DNA of 64,000 nt. Origin: Pyrus communis. Lineage: Eukaryota > Streptophyta > Magnoliopsida > Rosales > Rosaceae. A program made the translations under genes and the position numbers. This document shows positions 1 through 13,815 of the stretch, one piece after another. The stretch lies in the NCBI RefSeq assembly GCF_963583255.1, contig NC_084807.1:6366872-6430871 (forward strand), written 5' to 3'. Position 1 is the first letter of the stretch; every line of letters starts with the position of its first letter. The notes beneath the pieces are model-generated. The model searched no databases. It was not told the origin of the DNA and saw only the letters and a program-made list of their open reading frames with translations.

Positions 1-158
1 CCAAACCGAAACTATTTGAAACCGCACCGAACTGAACCAAATGGTTTGGTTTCATTTCGGTTTTGGCTTCAAAACTGCACCGAACCAAACTGTAAAAAAA
101 TTCGGTTTCGGTTTCACTCCAAACCGTACTGCACCGAACCAAACCGTGCCCACCCCTA
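1..158. mobile_element. hAT-type MITE, right part (cut by window edge)
   Basis: The sequence is built of repeated AACCGAACC/GGTTTCGGTTT-like words and ends at 158 in GTGCCCACCCCTA. Read from the other strand that end is TAGGGGTGGGCAC, a terminal sequence typical of small non-autonomous hAT elements. The left end and its target duplication lie outside the window, so the class rests on the terminus and internal composition alone. Confidence 0.55.
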
Positions 159-401
159 ATTAGGACTTCAACCAAGTCCCACTAAAGTACTTAGTAACTC
201 ATAATGAATCGCTAGCAAAAACATTAACAAGAAATAAAAAGAGGAAGAAAGAACTCTCTGATGATGGGGATGGTGCGACTGCCACTTCTTTTATATATAT
301 ATGTAAAGTGAGAGGCTTTCCAAAATGCAAAAAATACCCATTTGTTTCCTTCACAATAAAAACCCAAACTAAAATGGCAAAACCATTCACAAGGGGAGAG
401 G

Positions 402-1357
402 ATGAACGTGGCGTCATTTTTTGAAACTGCTATGAGCAGACTGAGCAGTTACGTTTGGGTTATGACACAAAAATTGACTCATCTCAGTCTATTGGATATT
501 CAGTTTTTTATTTTGTTTACCCCTTCTCTTTTTTGTCTACTTTTCCCCTCTATCTTGAGTTTTGATTTTGAAATATATACAAATTTTCTCGTTGTTTGAT
601 TGGTTTTGTTGCTTTCCTCCGCGTTTGAACTCATATTCGTTAATCTACCAATTTTATTTGGGTGCTAAACTGCCTCTGTTACTCAAGTTTATTGTACTTT
701 TAGTTAGATTGTTCTATAATTTTCATTGACGATGCTTTCAATTCTCCTCTCATCTTAATTAAGTTATATAGTTTGAATCTACGCATTTTAAATCTTCCCT
801 TTTATCTGGACTATGGTTAATAATTATTTATATTTGCCCATCTCTCCTTGCAGGAAAGAAAAAAAGGCGGATGCTTACGTTTACTGCATTGCACACACAT
901 GGATATGACTACAGAATTAGTCACTACCAAGGTAAAAACCCATCAGTGTTTCTTTATTCCTGTACCGTACACACGCACACATATATATGCTTTTTATTTA
1001 TTTAAGCTTTTCAATTCTTTTATCAAACATCAATAAGAATGTTGAAGTTATATCTTATTATTGCATCTTTCTTCTTCATGATAATTTTCATCACTTTCTT
1101 TCCACATTATCCCACTTAATCATCTCTCTTTATAAAAAGTTTCTATAGTGAGATGCAAATTTGAAAAGAATATTGTAAGGGTAAGTAGCATGGAGTTTCA
1201 TTTTCTTATGAACCACCAAAATCAACATAAAAAAAATATAAAAAAGAAAAGAATAAGTAGAGTGGAATTGTATATTATGCAGATGAAGGACAAGTTGCTT
1301 CTTAATTCTAATAATGGCATTGGTGGCTGGTGGAGATCATATTATTGTTATGAGATG
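402..1357 (+). other. Possible unrecognised exons
   Basis: A 78-base stretch at 854-931 looks like an exon: it follows a pyrimidine-rich CTTGCAG acceptor, stays open in one frame (reading about KKRRMLTFTALHTHGYDYR) and ends at AAG|GTAAAA. A short open frame starts at an ATG at 402, and another follows a TTATGCAG near 1280. I cannot connect these into a phase-consistent model or recognise the protein. Treat it as a candidate for transcript mapping only. Confidence 0.15.
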
Positions 1358-1369
1358 TGATTGCCAAAA

Positions 1370-3108
1370 GTTGATGTTGCTGCCTTGCTTATTAGTTTGA
1401 AGTGTCTTTCAAAGATTCATAAATTAGACCCTCAAGACAGAATCATACAACAGTACATGCTTATGGATGCATATTTTTGTATTCTAATAAACATAGAGTA
1501 AATTTTCTTTTATTCTTGGTTTGGATTAAATGTAATACAAGTGTACATATGATTTTTATTTTATTTAAAATGTACTACTATTACAACCTTATTTACTAAT
1601 GTATTATTGCATAAGAGTAAAAAAATATGCAGAGTAACTTCTCATTCAACGTTGTCCAACACAATACTAAAATAAATTCTCTTAACATTGTATTTCTAAG
1701 TCTAATCCTAAGGTAAACCTTGAGTTGAAATCCGGTTGTGCTAAGATTTTGAGGAAATTGTGTGATTCTTGTGAATTATTTGTGCCCAAAATACGGGAAA
1801 AGAAGGGAAATTTAAGTTATTAAAGTAGAGTTCTAATCAATGGTAGAAAATGATGCGTAGTGCATGTCCTTTGAGGATAATGAAAAGGACTTTCTAAATA
1901 GAATATGTCAATTCAACATATGTAACTTAAGAGCGCGTAGCGATCGTAATGGTGTTTCGCATATGTAAGAGCGCGTATAAAAAGACTAGATGCTTTTGGT
2001 TCTTTTATAGTAACATATTCTTTGGTTCCAGAGTTAGTGCTTACTACTTCTAATCAAAAGGGAAAAAAAATATGCACGTTGAAGGTATCTATTAAAAAGA
2101 TGGGAGGAATGATGGGTGTTGGCATCTCACAAAGTTCGTTGGAAAAATAAGTTAGTCATCCAAAATAAAAAACTTTGGATAGGCAAATAAGAAAACAACT
2201 AAAGCAACCTATTATAGGGACGCGCAGCGCCCAAGATGAAAAAATGCCTCTTGCATTCGCGTGAGCACATGCGGAGAGGCTAGTGTGTGTGTGTATTCGC
2301 AAACTGTTTGTAGGGTGTGCTTGAGAGGAATGAGGATCCTTTCCAGATCCTCTTTGTGAGAATTATGGAGATTCTTAAATCGTGTCTCATTTATCATGTG
2401 CAGCCATAAATCATTTTAAATATTTTAATTTTAAATTAAATATGAATAACACTTGACAAAAACTAACCGCATTATATACAATGAATGAACACGGTTTAAA
2501 AATTCACAGGATCCTCATAAAAAATATCTGGAGACGGTCCTCCTGGGCTTGAGAGAGGTTATAATGGATTTACTTATCTTTTATTTAATTTTTTAAATAA
2601 GACCTGTTATGTTTCAATTTGAGGAGGTCTTGTTCTTTGAACATACACAAAATTATAAATGTATTGCTTTTTTTTTTTTGGGTCGAATACACCTGGGCTT
2701 GAGAGATACTCAAACTCGACGATTTCGAGAGTAAAAGTAAATGCTCTTAACCAATAATAGAATAGATAATCATGGACAAAGTGGCCATGACCTAATGTTT
2801 GATGTTTGAGAGCATTGGACTTTGATAATGGTCAAGATACAGCTAAGAACTCGTGACTCCAAAAAAAATTTAGTGAGACAGCCCGGCAAGTTGGGCAAGT
2901 TTTGTTGTTAATTAACAAGCCTGTGGTTCAACTTATCACTCTCAAACTTTTATCTCCATAGTCCTAACCTGACGCTGAAATTTGTAGTCTTCAGCAATAT
3001 CGCCTTCTGCAAAACTCATGAGCACGGATTGCTCCAAGTACCGCAATTGATTCAATTATTGACGCTTGGATGAGGTACATTCTAACCACGGAATGCAAGT
3101 GAGAATTT
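1370..3108. other. No gene recognised; includes probable 3' UTR of the RHIP1-like gene
   Basis: AT-rich sequence without a convincing open frame or complete repeat. The last 100-200 bases before 3108 probably belong to the 3' untranslated region of the minus-strand gene that ends at 3109. The open frames here are short and look random. Confidence 0.4.
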
Positions 3109-5581
3109 TCAGACTGAGATCCCATAATTGCTAATTTTTGTGACCTCCTTTGACAAAGCATTCCTTTCTTTCTTTGCCTCGGTAGCTAGTTTGGAAACCT
3201 GCAAGCGAGACAACCCAAGATTAGCATTCCTACGCAAAAGTGCACATGAAATTCGCAGCAAGGAATTTTTATACAAACCAGTGGATAAGCAGAAACATGA
3301 GACATGGATGGAGAAATTTCTTTTTTCTCTCTCGTCCACTGTCTTTATTTTCAGTGAACTGTCTATATAAGTAACATGCTTTCCCAAGGCGATAAACCTC
3401 TTCAAAGGTCAGTTTTCTTTAGTGGATTTCGTATTTATGAGTTTTAAGTCTTTTAAGATATATGTTTTCAACTCCAGGATAAGGAAGAAATAAGTAAGTG
3501 CAATACTATGATCAACTAACTCACTTGTGACCGAAACACAGCTGCTTCTCTTCTGGGAAGCTCTCCAAGGATATCTTTCAAACCTAATAGAATGAAAAAA
3601 CAATGTTCAAGCAACAGAAGCAAAATGTCTCATTTGCCTCCCCTTTTAACTGCTTAATGTTATCAAACTCTAGAGTCAAGGTTTTGCATACCTGCTGCTT
3701 GTCTTTCAGCCTTATAAGCTGAGCGAATCACACTTTGGATTTGTTTCCCTGTTTGTCTGCAAATAGAAATTTGGACATAAAAAGTAAGTGCTACGGCAAT
3801 GGAAGTGAATTATAAATTACTCCACTTTTATAAATGCAAACCTAAGTTTTGTCCTTCCCCTTGTCAATTCCTCTTCAGCATGTAATGCCCGCTTCTGAAA
3901 ACGATAACCATACCCATGAGTTCAATTTCTATATATGCTTCCTCAGATTAAACACGATGAGCACTAAAGCAGGCTAGAAACTCAGAGCAGGAAAGGCAAT
4001 TTTCGCTCTAATCTTTATTTAGTCTATTTAATTTTGGTTCTTTCATGATCATTGCAGGGTTTACTTCTTGTCCTTCACTAATTCACTTACATCAATATTC
4101 GAACAAATTAGTTTCTCACAATCAACTCTTCAGTTTTTGGGTTGAAGTAGCTCTTGCAATTCAAATGATACTAAACTGCGTGCCCAGGTTAAACCTAATG
4201 TCACTCCAAGAAATGATGACCACTCTGACTGCCAAAACTAACATTACAATAATTCTTTTCCCACAGCTAGCAGCCAAAGTCTTCAATGAAGCAGTTGCCC
4301 ACTGATGCATGCCTACAAGACATTAACTAAATGGCAAATGCATATGATTAGCACCCTCGGAATACCCCACTAGAACAACTTCATAAATTTGTCATGTTAC
4401 CATATCAAAACCTCCCTGCCCTTCCAGGTCCCAAGTTACAGACAAGAACCTTGGTGGAAACTATTAAACTGGGCATAATAGCATTCTATTATTCAAGCAA
4501 TTAATCATCCTTTAATTCTTTTAAGAATTATTTTTTTCCCTTTATTAATGCACAAATATAATCCATTAACCAGAATGTACGTCTGCCTTTTGAAACTACT
4601 TTACCCTTCAACTTCAAGTTATATCATCATCACATGGTTAATTTCTTTCTCATGTTAATAGAAGAATGATTCCATCCTCCTCATTTTGCTAAAGCACAAT
4701 ATTGATCAGGACATTCCACTATGCGAACACTTTGCTTACCCTTTCTTTCTTTTCCTTCATTAATGCAAAACCTAAATCTTTCACCCAGAATGCAAAACCT
4801 ATTTTTGACTAAAGTTCTATATTTCGATCATTCAGTCAAATTTTCCACATGTCAATAGAAGACTGATACCATCCTTCTAAAGTTGTTACAATAAAGTTTT
4901 TCTTGCACATTAATTCAATAGGCTGCCCTTGGAAAAGGAAATCTTCCTCATTCATTGTCAGGTGGCATATGAATGATCAGATATCTACCTCAAACTTTAA
5001 TAATGCTCATAGAAAAATCATTAACATTTATTGGCACAATTTTTCAGGTGACAACCTTTGAAGTTTTGAACCCCAAGGTTTTCCAGTTTGTGCATGTACG
5101 GTTCTGTCGGAGTCAGTGGCTGACCTTGGGTATAGTTTAGCTAAGTACTACGGATTTCCAGTTTAGTGAGTGTGGTGCTGTGGGAGCCAGTGGCAGACCT
5201 TTTGAAAAGTCCAGGTAACTAATCACGTAGACTGTTCAATAGGCACTTCTAGTTGCTATTTCTCAAACATCTGATATGGTAAATTCAAAGAGAAAATGAA
5301 AATTTCAAAATCATCTCAAGGTTCTTATGCCAGTGACAGCCCTGCGTTTGCTAAATTTTGGAGCTAAAGAAAAGCAACACATCTTATTTTTGGGAAAAAA
5401 AATATTCTTCCTGTTGATTATGCTACTCGGTATTCAATTCATACATCCTAAACTAGTATGGACGTCCAATATTCTTCATATATTTCCTTTGCGAGAGAGT
5501 TTCTCCGATATAATCTATATCAGTAAGAATTCCATTGCACAAGGCACAAACGAGCAACAGATTTTGTAACAGTGAATGACT

Positions 5582-5616
<35 letters not shown>

Positions 5617-7613
5617 GGAGAGAGAGAGAGAGTTCACCTCTAATTTTTCACTTTCAGCCTTTAGAAGATCAATTGAATGTCGCAACTCCTTTACTTTGGC
5701 ATCAGCTCTAGAAAGTAAAGACTGCACAAAGAAACAAGTGCTGAAGCAATCCCCATGTATGATATTATGACTATGCATCATGTGCTTGCTACAATACAGT
5801 TTCATGAGTTTTAAGCCTTGTTTTCTCGCATCAAGCCACAAAAATCTTTTGTTAACTTAGTTGAATTGTCGTTAATTTTTCCTATGAAATTAGTTTCTCA
5901 CATAAACTTCCCTTCTTAAATGCACATTATACTGCCAACTTTTGGGATTATTACCATGTCACCTTAATTGGTTCTTGAGGAAAAAGGTCTTCATGGTTCT
6001 GACTTTTCTTCCCCTCACCATTTGCTTGTTTTCTTTGATTCATTACAAATAAGAGTAATAATGAAACTACCTAAACATTGGACAAAAGAATGCTCAGACT
6101 GTTGGAAACAAGTTTCAGAAAAGGGCACTAACATTAGCTGGCTGGTCATTGATCTAAAAAATTGACGTACAAACCAAGTATTGTAAGAGTATGGAATAAT
6201 GAATATCATATTAAACTCTAGTCATCTCTTGGTCATTGTCACATAGCTACACAATGCACTAAATATGAAGATTCACCCTCTTTCTGAAAGGTGTTGGCGA
6301 TTCTAACAATGCAATTGAATGTGTCTTCAAAGTTTAAACAGTCCCTGCTTACCTCTTCGCTCACAAAAAGGCGCAAGGCTTTGTGGTACAAGAGGCGTCG
6401 TGGTCCTGCAGGTAGACACAAATAAATAAATAACTAAAAATTGGGTAATGACCAAGGATTGATACTTCATATTAAGTAAAACTTTTTACATCTTAAATTG
6501 TGAGTAGATCTACAAGGTAGTCCACATACAGTATTATCATGGAATCTAATATACTAAAATTGCCTGCTATACAACTTCAAGTGTTGCCGGTCATCTATAA
6601 TTAGTAGCATCCATGAGATTTAACATCTCAAGTTTTCTTAGATTAGTTACCTACTAGAGTAAGTACTAAAGGATAACGTTATGTGGACTACGTAGCAATC
6701 AAAGTTTGAATGCATGCAACCATTCAAAAACCGATAATGACAGAATCTGCCGATGAAATTAAACCATACTTTTCAGAAGCAGAAACCCCAATCCAGTTGC
6801 AACTCCAGCTGTAATCATGGGATTTGAAGCTGCAACATGAACACCCTCTGCACCAAAAAAGTGTAAATATAAACTTCTAAAATAATCAACAAACAAAAAG
6901 AAATGGGAAACTCTACTTTCGTCTTCTCAAAGAAAAAAAATGATAAACCAACAATTACCTTTAATCTTCCCAAATAAAAGTTCCTCATAAGCACCACAAT
7001 TAGATTTGATATCTTCCAGAGAGTTCTGCATTCACACATTCAACTAAAATAAATAAAAATTCATCATCAACTAGAACTTTCTCCAAGTAACTAATGATTT
7101 GTGTGCGTTGACGGAAAATAATGCCCAAACACAATACTTTCGGCATGGTGCAAATAAATTCTGAATTATCGGAATCAACACTATGCACAAAACAATACAC
7201 AATTACAAACCACATTTCTTTTCACAATTTAACAATCTAAACTTTTGAAAGTTTCATTAACTATTAGATAATCCAAATTAGGTAATACTTTTGTTAGTTC
7301 CCTCTGCGCCAAGCAATCTCAATTACCAAAATTCATAAACTCAGCAAAAGTTGAGGGGAATTTGTCTCCTTACAATAGTTTGGCTGAAATGAGCGGCGGA
7401 GGTGGCTCGAATCTCAGAGAGACGTGACCTAGAAGCTGCAATGGCGGATTCGAAGGTTTCTTCTACGTTCTTCTGGTAAATCCGAGCCTGCTCGACGGCG
7501 TAGTCAACCCACGGTGTGGCGAGCTGGTCTAGGGTTTGGGGACTGTGGCTTATGGAATTGCTGTGTGATAGGGTTGGATTCTCTTCCGATGAGGTTTCCG
7601 GCACCGTCGCCAT
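3109..7613 (-). CDS. RHIP1: RHIP1-like protein (RGS1-HXK1-interacting protein 1), nine coding exons
   Basis: Exons in transcript order: 7613-7374, 7025-6959, 6847-6770, 6405-6353, 5721-5638, 3894-3842, 3756-3692, 3583-3525, 3198-3109. All introns are GT-AG, phases close, and the sum is 789 bases or 262 residues plus stop. The order matches the plant RHIP1 family as I recall it: a Ser/Thr-rich N-terminus, a PWVDYAVEQARIYQ block (residues 34-47), one hydrophobic membrane segment (about 105-127), then charged helices rich in K/E/R (147-233), likely coiled coil, ending ISNYGISV. In Arabidopsis RHIP1 is described as linking the glucose-sensing RGS1 protein and hexokinase HXK1; that role is known of the family and not visible here. 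The start is the first ATG of exon 1, just before the Ser-rich N-terminus. A noncoding 5' exon near 8410-8520 with a GTAATT donor is plausible. The first introns are short; the 5th (3895-5637) is the longest. Gene identity is confident. Confidence 0.9.
5578..5631. repeat. Compound (TG)n/(AG)n microsatellite next to a splice donor
   Basis: A TG run followed by an AG run, one base from the donor consensus (GTGAAC on the minus strand, 5632-5637) of intron 5 of the RHIP1-like gene. In the transcript it reads as CU repeats then CA repeats. Confidence 0.9.
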
Positions 7614-8530
7614 TGCTAATGCAGTCGAGCTTCTTCACTGTCTTAAATTAAATCTATCTCAAACACTGATTAGTCCAACAAATTACTCCAAAATATTGAC
7701 ATATTTCAAACTAAATTACAGAACCAATATCTAAGGAAACCCATAGGTCTACCAAACTCTGGATTCGAACAACAGATCTACAGAAAATTAAAACATGAAT
7801 AACTTAAAGAGACAATCTCTGAATAGTGCTTCATGCTTAGCAAAATGTGAAAAAAGAAACATTCTGGACTGAAATTTTTTAAAAGAAAATTAATGAAAAG
7901 GAAGAAGCTTTAGCTCTTCCTCTCCAGTAACTCTTCAAAACCAGAGACTGCATTTGAAACCAGAGATTGCAAAGTAAGAGACTTTCGGCTAAAAACCGCA
8001 AACCCACACTGTACCCCAGCAAAGCAAGCAGAAACAGAACTCATTTGCAAAGCAGAAAAAAGGAATTGTACCCCAGCATTGTCTCACAAATAACCGGAAG
8101 TGCAGATAAATTGTCACATAGAATATATGAGGAACATGAATTTCAAAACCAAGCTTTAACACCCAAATAATCAGAAAATAATGAAATCCCAAACCCAATT
8201 ATGCCCAAATAATAATCAAATTCCAAACCCAATCGGAAAATAATCAAATCCCACATCAATCCCAAACCCAATTTAATACCCAAATAATCAGAAAAATAAT
8301 CACGATAAACTCCAATTGAAATCAGATGAGCTCAATTCACGAAATTATCCAGATACAAAAACCCAATTAACGAAATTGTAGCAAGAGAAAAGGGAAGAGG
8401 CATAATTACCGAAAATATAAATCGGGTTCAAATGGGATCGAGAGGAAGGAGCTTCTTGTACTGATGAGAAAGGGGCGGCGATAAGAGAGTCCCGCGCGGG
8501 GATTTTGTCCATCCTATACGCGACGTTAAA
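7614..8530 (-). promoter_or_regulatory. 5' flank and probable 5' UTR intron of the RHIP1-like gene
   Basis: No coding sequence. On the minus strand a TTTTCG|GTAATT donor near 8408 and a GACAG acceptor just upstream of the start codon are compatible with one 5' UTR intron of about 0.75 kb. It holds a series of CCCAAATAATC-like repeats (about 8160-8300). GC-rich bases near 8465-8525 would be the first exon and promoter edge. This is inferred from splice-like signals only. Confidence 0.35.
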
Positions 8531-8641
8531 CTAATATAAGATCGAAGTTTATTTTTTATTTTTTATTTTATCACAAATAGCTTCTAAAATAATTCTTAAA
8601 ATTGATAACACATTAAAATGAGCGTTGAAAATCTATGCATC

Positions 8642-8968
8642 AGTTATAAATAGATCAAAATTAGATAGGTAATCTTTATTAGTGACATGAGCGAAACAGA
8701 TGTAAAATATTACATTGTAACGATAGTATAAGATGATGACAAATAAAAGAGGTAGGAATAGATAATAATGTTATTAATCTTTCCTTTCTTATTCTGTATT
8801 TTGATAGTACACGGAGTGCTCTATTTATAGAGCAACTCCAGCACACAACTTTTGAAAAACACGATATCCTTCATTTCCAAAGTCCACATTACTATGTGGG
8901 TATTGAAAAACCTACCAATGTTTTCAATATTACTGTGGGCATTCATTAACCCACCAATATTTTTAACA
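8642..8968 (-). repeat. 3' LTR of the copia element
   Basis: It aligns along its whole length with 14080-14406, with many substitutions, so the insertion is not recent. The outer TG/CA end is mutated (CAGTTATAAAT here against TGTTAGAAAT in the other LTR). Confidence 0.92.
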
Positions 8969-9479
8969 CTACTCCTTGGATGCCCACATATCAACATCAA
9001 TTGTCTTGTTAAAATCTTGCTTAGAAAAACTCAGTGGGAAAAAACCATAGCGAAGGAAAAAGAGTACAAGTTTACTTGAATTGTTATGCTTATGTTGTCT
9101 CGTTAAAATCTTGATAGGAAAAATCCAGTGGGAAAAATCCTAATCGAAGGAAAAAGAGTACAACATGCATGTATCATGGATGCTCCCCCTAATATATACC
9201 TCCCCCTGATTCCGCATTTTCCAAATTTAGCTGTTTGGTAAGTCGACGTAATCCGATACTTTGCACTATTTTCTGAAATGTGCATTTTGGTAGGGATTTG
9301 GTGAACAAGTCTGCTAGATTTTCATTGGAACGGATTTGTCTGACTTCAATAACTTTAGCCTTCTGAAGCTCATGTGCACTGAAAAACTTTGGGGATATGT
9401 GTTTAGTCTTATCACCCTTGATGAATTATTCCTTCATTTGGGCAGCACAGATTGCATTATCTTCATGAATAACAGTTGG

Positions 9480-12400
9480 AGTGTCTGTCTTTAAAGTTAG
9501 ACCACATAAATTCCGAATATGATGGATCATTGATCTTAACCAAGAACATTCACAACTTGCTTCATGTAAAACAAGTATTTCTGAGTGATTTGAAGATGTA
9601 GCAACTAATGTTTGTTTTGTTGAGCGTCAAGAGATTGTTGTATCTCTATTCTTGAACACATATTCAGTTTGTGAGCATGCTTTATGCAGATCAGAGAGAA
9701 AACCACCATCTGCATATCCAACAAGGACCTGGTCATTTGTGGATTTCTTTGAGTAGAAGAGACCCGTATTTATTGTCCCACGAAGGTATCGCAATACACC
9801 TTTGACTCCCTTCCAATGACGAATTATTGGAGCAGAGCTATACCTTGCTAACAGGTTGACTGAAAAGGCTATATCTGGTCTATTACATTGTGCTAAATAC
9901 AATAAAGCACCTATTACACTTAGATATGGTACTTCTAGACCAAGGACAATTTCATCATTTTCTATTAGACAGAATGGATATTTCTTAATGTCCAGAGAAC
10001 GAACGAACGAACAACCATTGGTGTGCTGAGTGGATAGGCCTTGTCCATGCTAAATCGCTTCAGGGTTTTTTCAATGTAAGCTTATTGGTGAACCAAAATT
10101 TCACTAGCACAATGCTCGATCTGCAGGCCGAGACAAAATTTTGTTTTTCCAAGGTCTTTCATTTCAAATTTGCTTTTTAGATATTCAACAGTTTTATTGA
10201 GCTCTTCAGGGGTTCCAACTAGGTTCATATCATCGACATATATTGCCACTATAACAAATCCAGAATTGGATTTCTTAATGAACACACAAGGGCAAATGAC
10301 ATTGTTGATATATCATTCTTTAATCAAATAATCACTAAGACAATTATACCATATTCGTCCATATTGTTTCAGCCCATACAATGATTGCCTTAATTTTATT
10401 GAGAGCATACCTCGTGGTTTGTTAGTTATTTCAGACAACTTAAGTCCTTCTAGGACTTTCATATATATGTCAACATCTAATTCTCCATATAGATACGCGA
10501 TGATGACATCCATAAGTTGCATGTTTAGTTTTTCTGAAATCACTAAACTTATTATTCGCTGCCACTTCAGGAGTGCACCAGATGAATCATTCACTGCCAC
10601 TTATTTTATCCAACAGGGACATTAATTCTTGCAGGTGCATTTGCAGCTAGTATATGTAATTTAGTCACTTTCATAGCATCATTAAATGTATCTGACATTT
10701 GATTGACAATACTTTGAAGATGACCGATCATTTTCACATTGAGTGCTACGTAGATCAAAATGAGATAAGGTGGGAACAACCCATGTCAGCTCTTTCTGTT
10801 CTTTTGGAACGGTCTTTTCTCCCCCTAACGACGGGAAGACTGTCTTATTAAAGTGACAATCAACAAAACGAGCTGTAAACATATCACCTATCAAGGGTTC
10901 CAAATATCTAATGATAGATGGTGAATCAAAACCCATGTAAATTCCCAGTCTGCGCTGAGGTCCCATTTTAGTTCATTGTGGTGGTGGAATAGGTACATAA
11001 ACAGCACAACCAAAAACTCGTAAATGTGAAATATTTGGTTGATGCCCAAACACAAGTTGTACTGATAAGTATTGGTGGTTGGCTATAAGTCTTAATCGAA
11101 CCAATGATGCAGTATGTAAGATGACATGTCCCCATGCAGAAACTAGCAATTTTGTTTTTATGAGCAAAGTGCGAGTTATTCACTGAAGTCGCTTGGTCAA
11201 TACTTCTGCTAAACTATTTTAAGTATGGACATGAGGAACGGGGTGTTCAACATCAATGCCCAATGTCATGCAGCAATCATCAAAAGTTTGAGACGTAAAT
11301 TCACCAGCGTTATCAAGTCGGATTGACTTAATGGGGTAATCTGGGAACTGTGCTCGCAACTTAATTATCTGAGTAGGAAGTCTCGCAAAAGCTACATTTT
11401 GAGTAGACAAAAGACAAGCATGTGACCATCGCGTAAATGCATCAACCAAAATCATAAAATATCGAAATGATCCACAAGATGGTTGAATAGGCCCGCAAAT
11501 ATCCCTTTGAATTTTTTGCAAAAATGATGGGGATTCAGCATCAACCTTTAGTTGTGATGGTCTAATTACCAACTTCTCTTGAGAACAAGTCTTGTAAGAG
11601 TTATCATTTGAGATAGCAATGTGTCTACTCAATAATGGATGTCCATTAGAGTTAGTGATGATTCTACGCATCATGGTAGATCCTGGGTGACCCAGACGAT
11701 CATGCTAAAACATGTAAACTTTTGAATCAATGAACTTCTAGTTCATGATAGTATGTGATTCAACTGTCTTTATGTATGTATAATACAATCCATTCGTCAA
11801 ACCACGCAACGTCTCCAATATACGTTTCTGGGTATCATTGGAGGTAATGCATAGATACTCTACATTTTCTGCAATTTTCATTTCAATGTGGTATCCATTT
11901 AAACGTATGTCTTTAAAACTCAACAAATTTCGAGTAGATCCAGTGGCGTACAACGCATTCTGTATGGACAATATTGTTCCATTTGGTAATATAATCTGGG
12001 CTTTTCCTGAGCCTTCAATCACATCTGATTGCCCTGATATTGTTGTTACCCTTACTTTTGTAAGTATTAATCTTGAAAAATACTTTCAATCTTGAAGTAT
12101 TGTATGCGTGGTTACGTTATCTGCAAGACAAATGTCTCCGCTATTTCTCATGTTTTGAAAATGACCATAGTTTTTATCTATACTCTCTAAGTAAGGGAAT
12201 CACAGTTAAAAGCAAATTATAACAAGAAATTTAAATGTCACTTTTATTGAATCTGAAATGCTAGTTTTGAACTACAAGTTCAGTACATCAAATATAAACG
12301 ATTTAGTCAGACCGGTATACTTCATTCCCTATTTCCACAATGAAGTTCGAGACATCTAGGTGGGTTGTGTTCAACTGCATTGATAAGTCACACACTAGAT

Positions 12401-13270
12401 CATGTATATCCATTGGTTTAGCCTGGTCGAGAAAATTGGTCTTGACACCATTCTCCTTCCACCAGATGTTTTGGGGTACGACAAGTATGCGCCCAGTGTC
12501 CATTGCTACCACAACAATGGCATGCTCCTTCAGAGTTTCTGGGAGCATTGTTCATATGAGTTTTGCCTTTGTGGTGATTTACATTTTTGAAGTTTGGGCC
12601 TGAATTATGCCTTGGAACCTGGTTGTGAAACTGGACACCATGATTCTTGCATTTCCCGTTCCATCGTCCTCGCTTGTGGCCACGTCCTCGTTTATGATTA
12701 TTGCTACCAGAGGATATGACATTCACTTCGAGGGAAGCAACATCACTTCTGGGAATGGTGCAGATCTAGTAGGTCGAGCATGATGATTTTTCAGCATAAG
12801 CTCATTGTTTTGTTCAGCAATCAGGAGTACAGAGATCAGTTGGTTATATTCAGTGAAACCTCGCGCTCTATACTGCTGCTGCATGAGCACGTTGGAGACC
12901 TGAAAGGTGCTGAAAGTCTTTTCCAACATATCTTCCTCATTGATGGTTTCCCCACAGAGTTTCATCTGGGAACTAATTCTGAACATCGCAGAATTATACT
13001 CCGCCACTGACTTGAAATCTTGAATCCTTAGGTGAATCCACTTATAATGAGCTTTTGAAAAAATCACCGTTTTCTGGTGATGTATCTGTTTCTTAATGCA
13101 TTCCAAAGAGCTAACGGATTTTCAACCGTTAGGTACTCGCTTTTTAGTCCTTCATCAAGGTGGCGATGGATAAAGATCATGATTTTCGCCCGATCTTGAG
13201 AACATGTATTGTTCTCCTCCTTAATTGTTTCTGCAAGATTCTCTGCCTCCAAATGGATCTTGACATCCAC
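9480..13270 (-). pseudogene. Ty1-copia gag-pol, frameshifted
   Basis: Pieces in element order: gag helical domain (13270-12723), CCHC zinc knuckle with C-X2-C-X4-H-X4-C intact (about 12560), protease remnant near 12130 (reads CLADNVTTHT), integrase core (11674-11219) with ILVDAFTRWS and SIRLDNAGEF carrying the two aspartates, integrase C-terminal part (11183-10682), reverse transcriptase (10600-10082) with YVDDMNLVGTPEEL, and RNase H (9902-9480). Each domain sits in a separate frame, broken by stops, so no full polyprotein can be made. Confidence 0.92.
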
Positions 13271-13499
13271 TACCTATGTAAGGTAATTTTTCCCATTAAT
13301 GTCCAGGGCAACAAAATCAAGTTTTGCCAAGTTCTTCATTTTCTTTTCTAAAAGAAAATTGAGATATGTAAGAACTTGCAATAATATGTAATATGGGGGA
13401 TGTAGTGTTAGAACTTCTGGTTCTTACAAAATTTTCATTTTGATTTTCAGGCCAAAATGATAAGCACTCGAAACTTCTGACTCGAGATTTACATGATGA

Positions 13500-13815
13500 A
13501 TGAGGAGGGCAATTGTATCGCACCATTCTCATAATATAGGATGGGCGATTATTCTGAACCACTCTAGTAGGAAAATTGAAATATGCAGAGCAGGGTGGAA
13601 GATTATACCGCACCACCTAAAATTAAACAGCATGCAAATTTAAATACGTAGGGTAAGGTGGGTGATTATACCGCTCCACCTAAAATTTGCAGTAAAATTA
13701 GATCTACAGTCCAAGATAGGCGATGATACCGCACCATTTTGGATTGCAGTAAGATTAAATTTGCAGTTCAAGATGGGCGATTGTACCGCACCATCTTGGA
13801 TTGCAGTAAAATTAA
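13500..13815. repeat. Diverged tandem repeats with hairpins in the copia leader
   Basis: Four to five related units of roughly 40-75 bases share GGGCGATTGTACCGCACCAT-like cores. Several are self-complementary, the clearest being CAAGATGG (13769-13776) pairing with CCATCTTG (13791-13798). They lie between the primer site and gag, where the packaging and translation leader of an LTR element lies. Confidence 0.75.

Noticed and set aside
4045..5569. Plus-strand open frames inside the RHIP1-like gene
   Set aside because: They lie in intron 5 on the opposite strand and show no domain or splice support.
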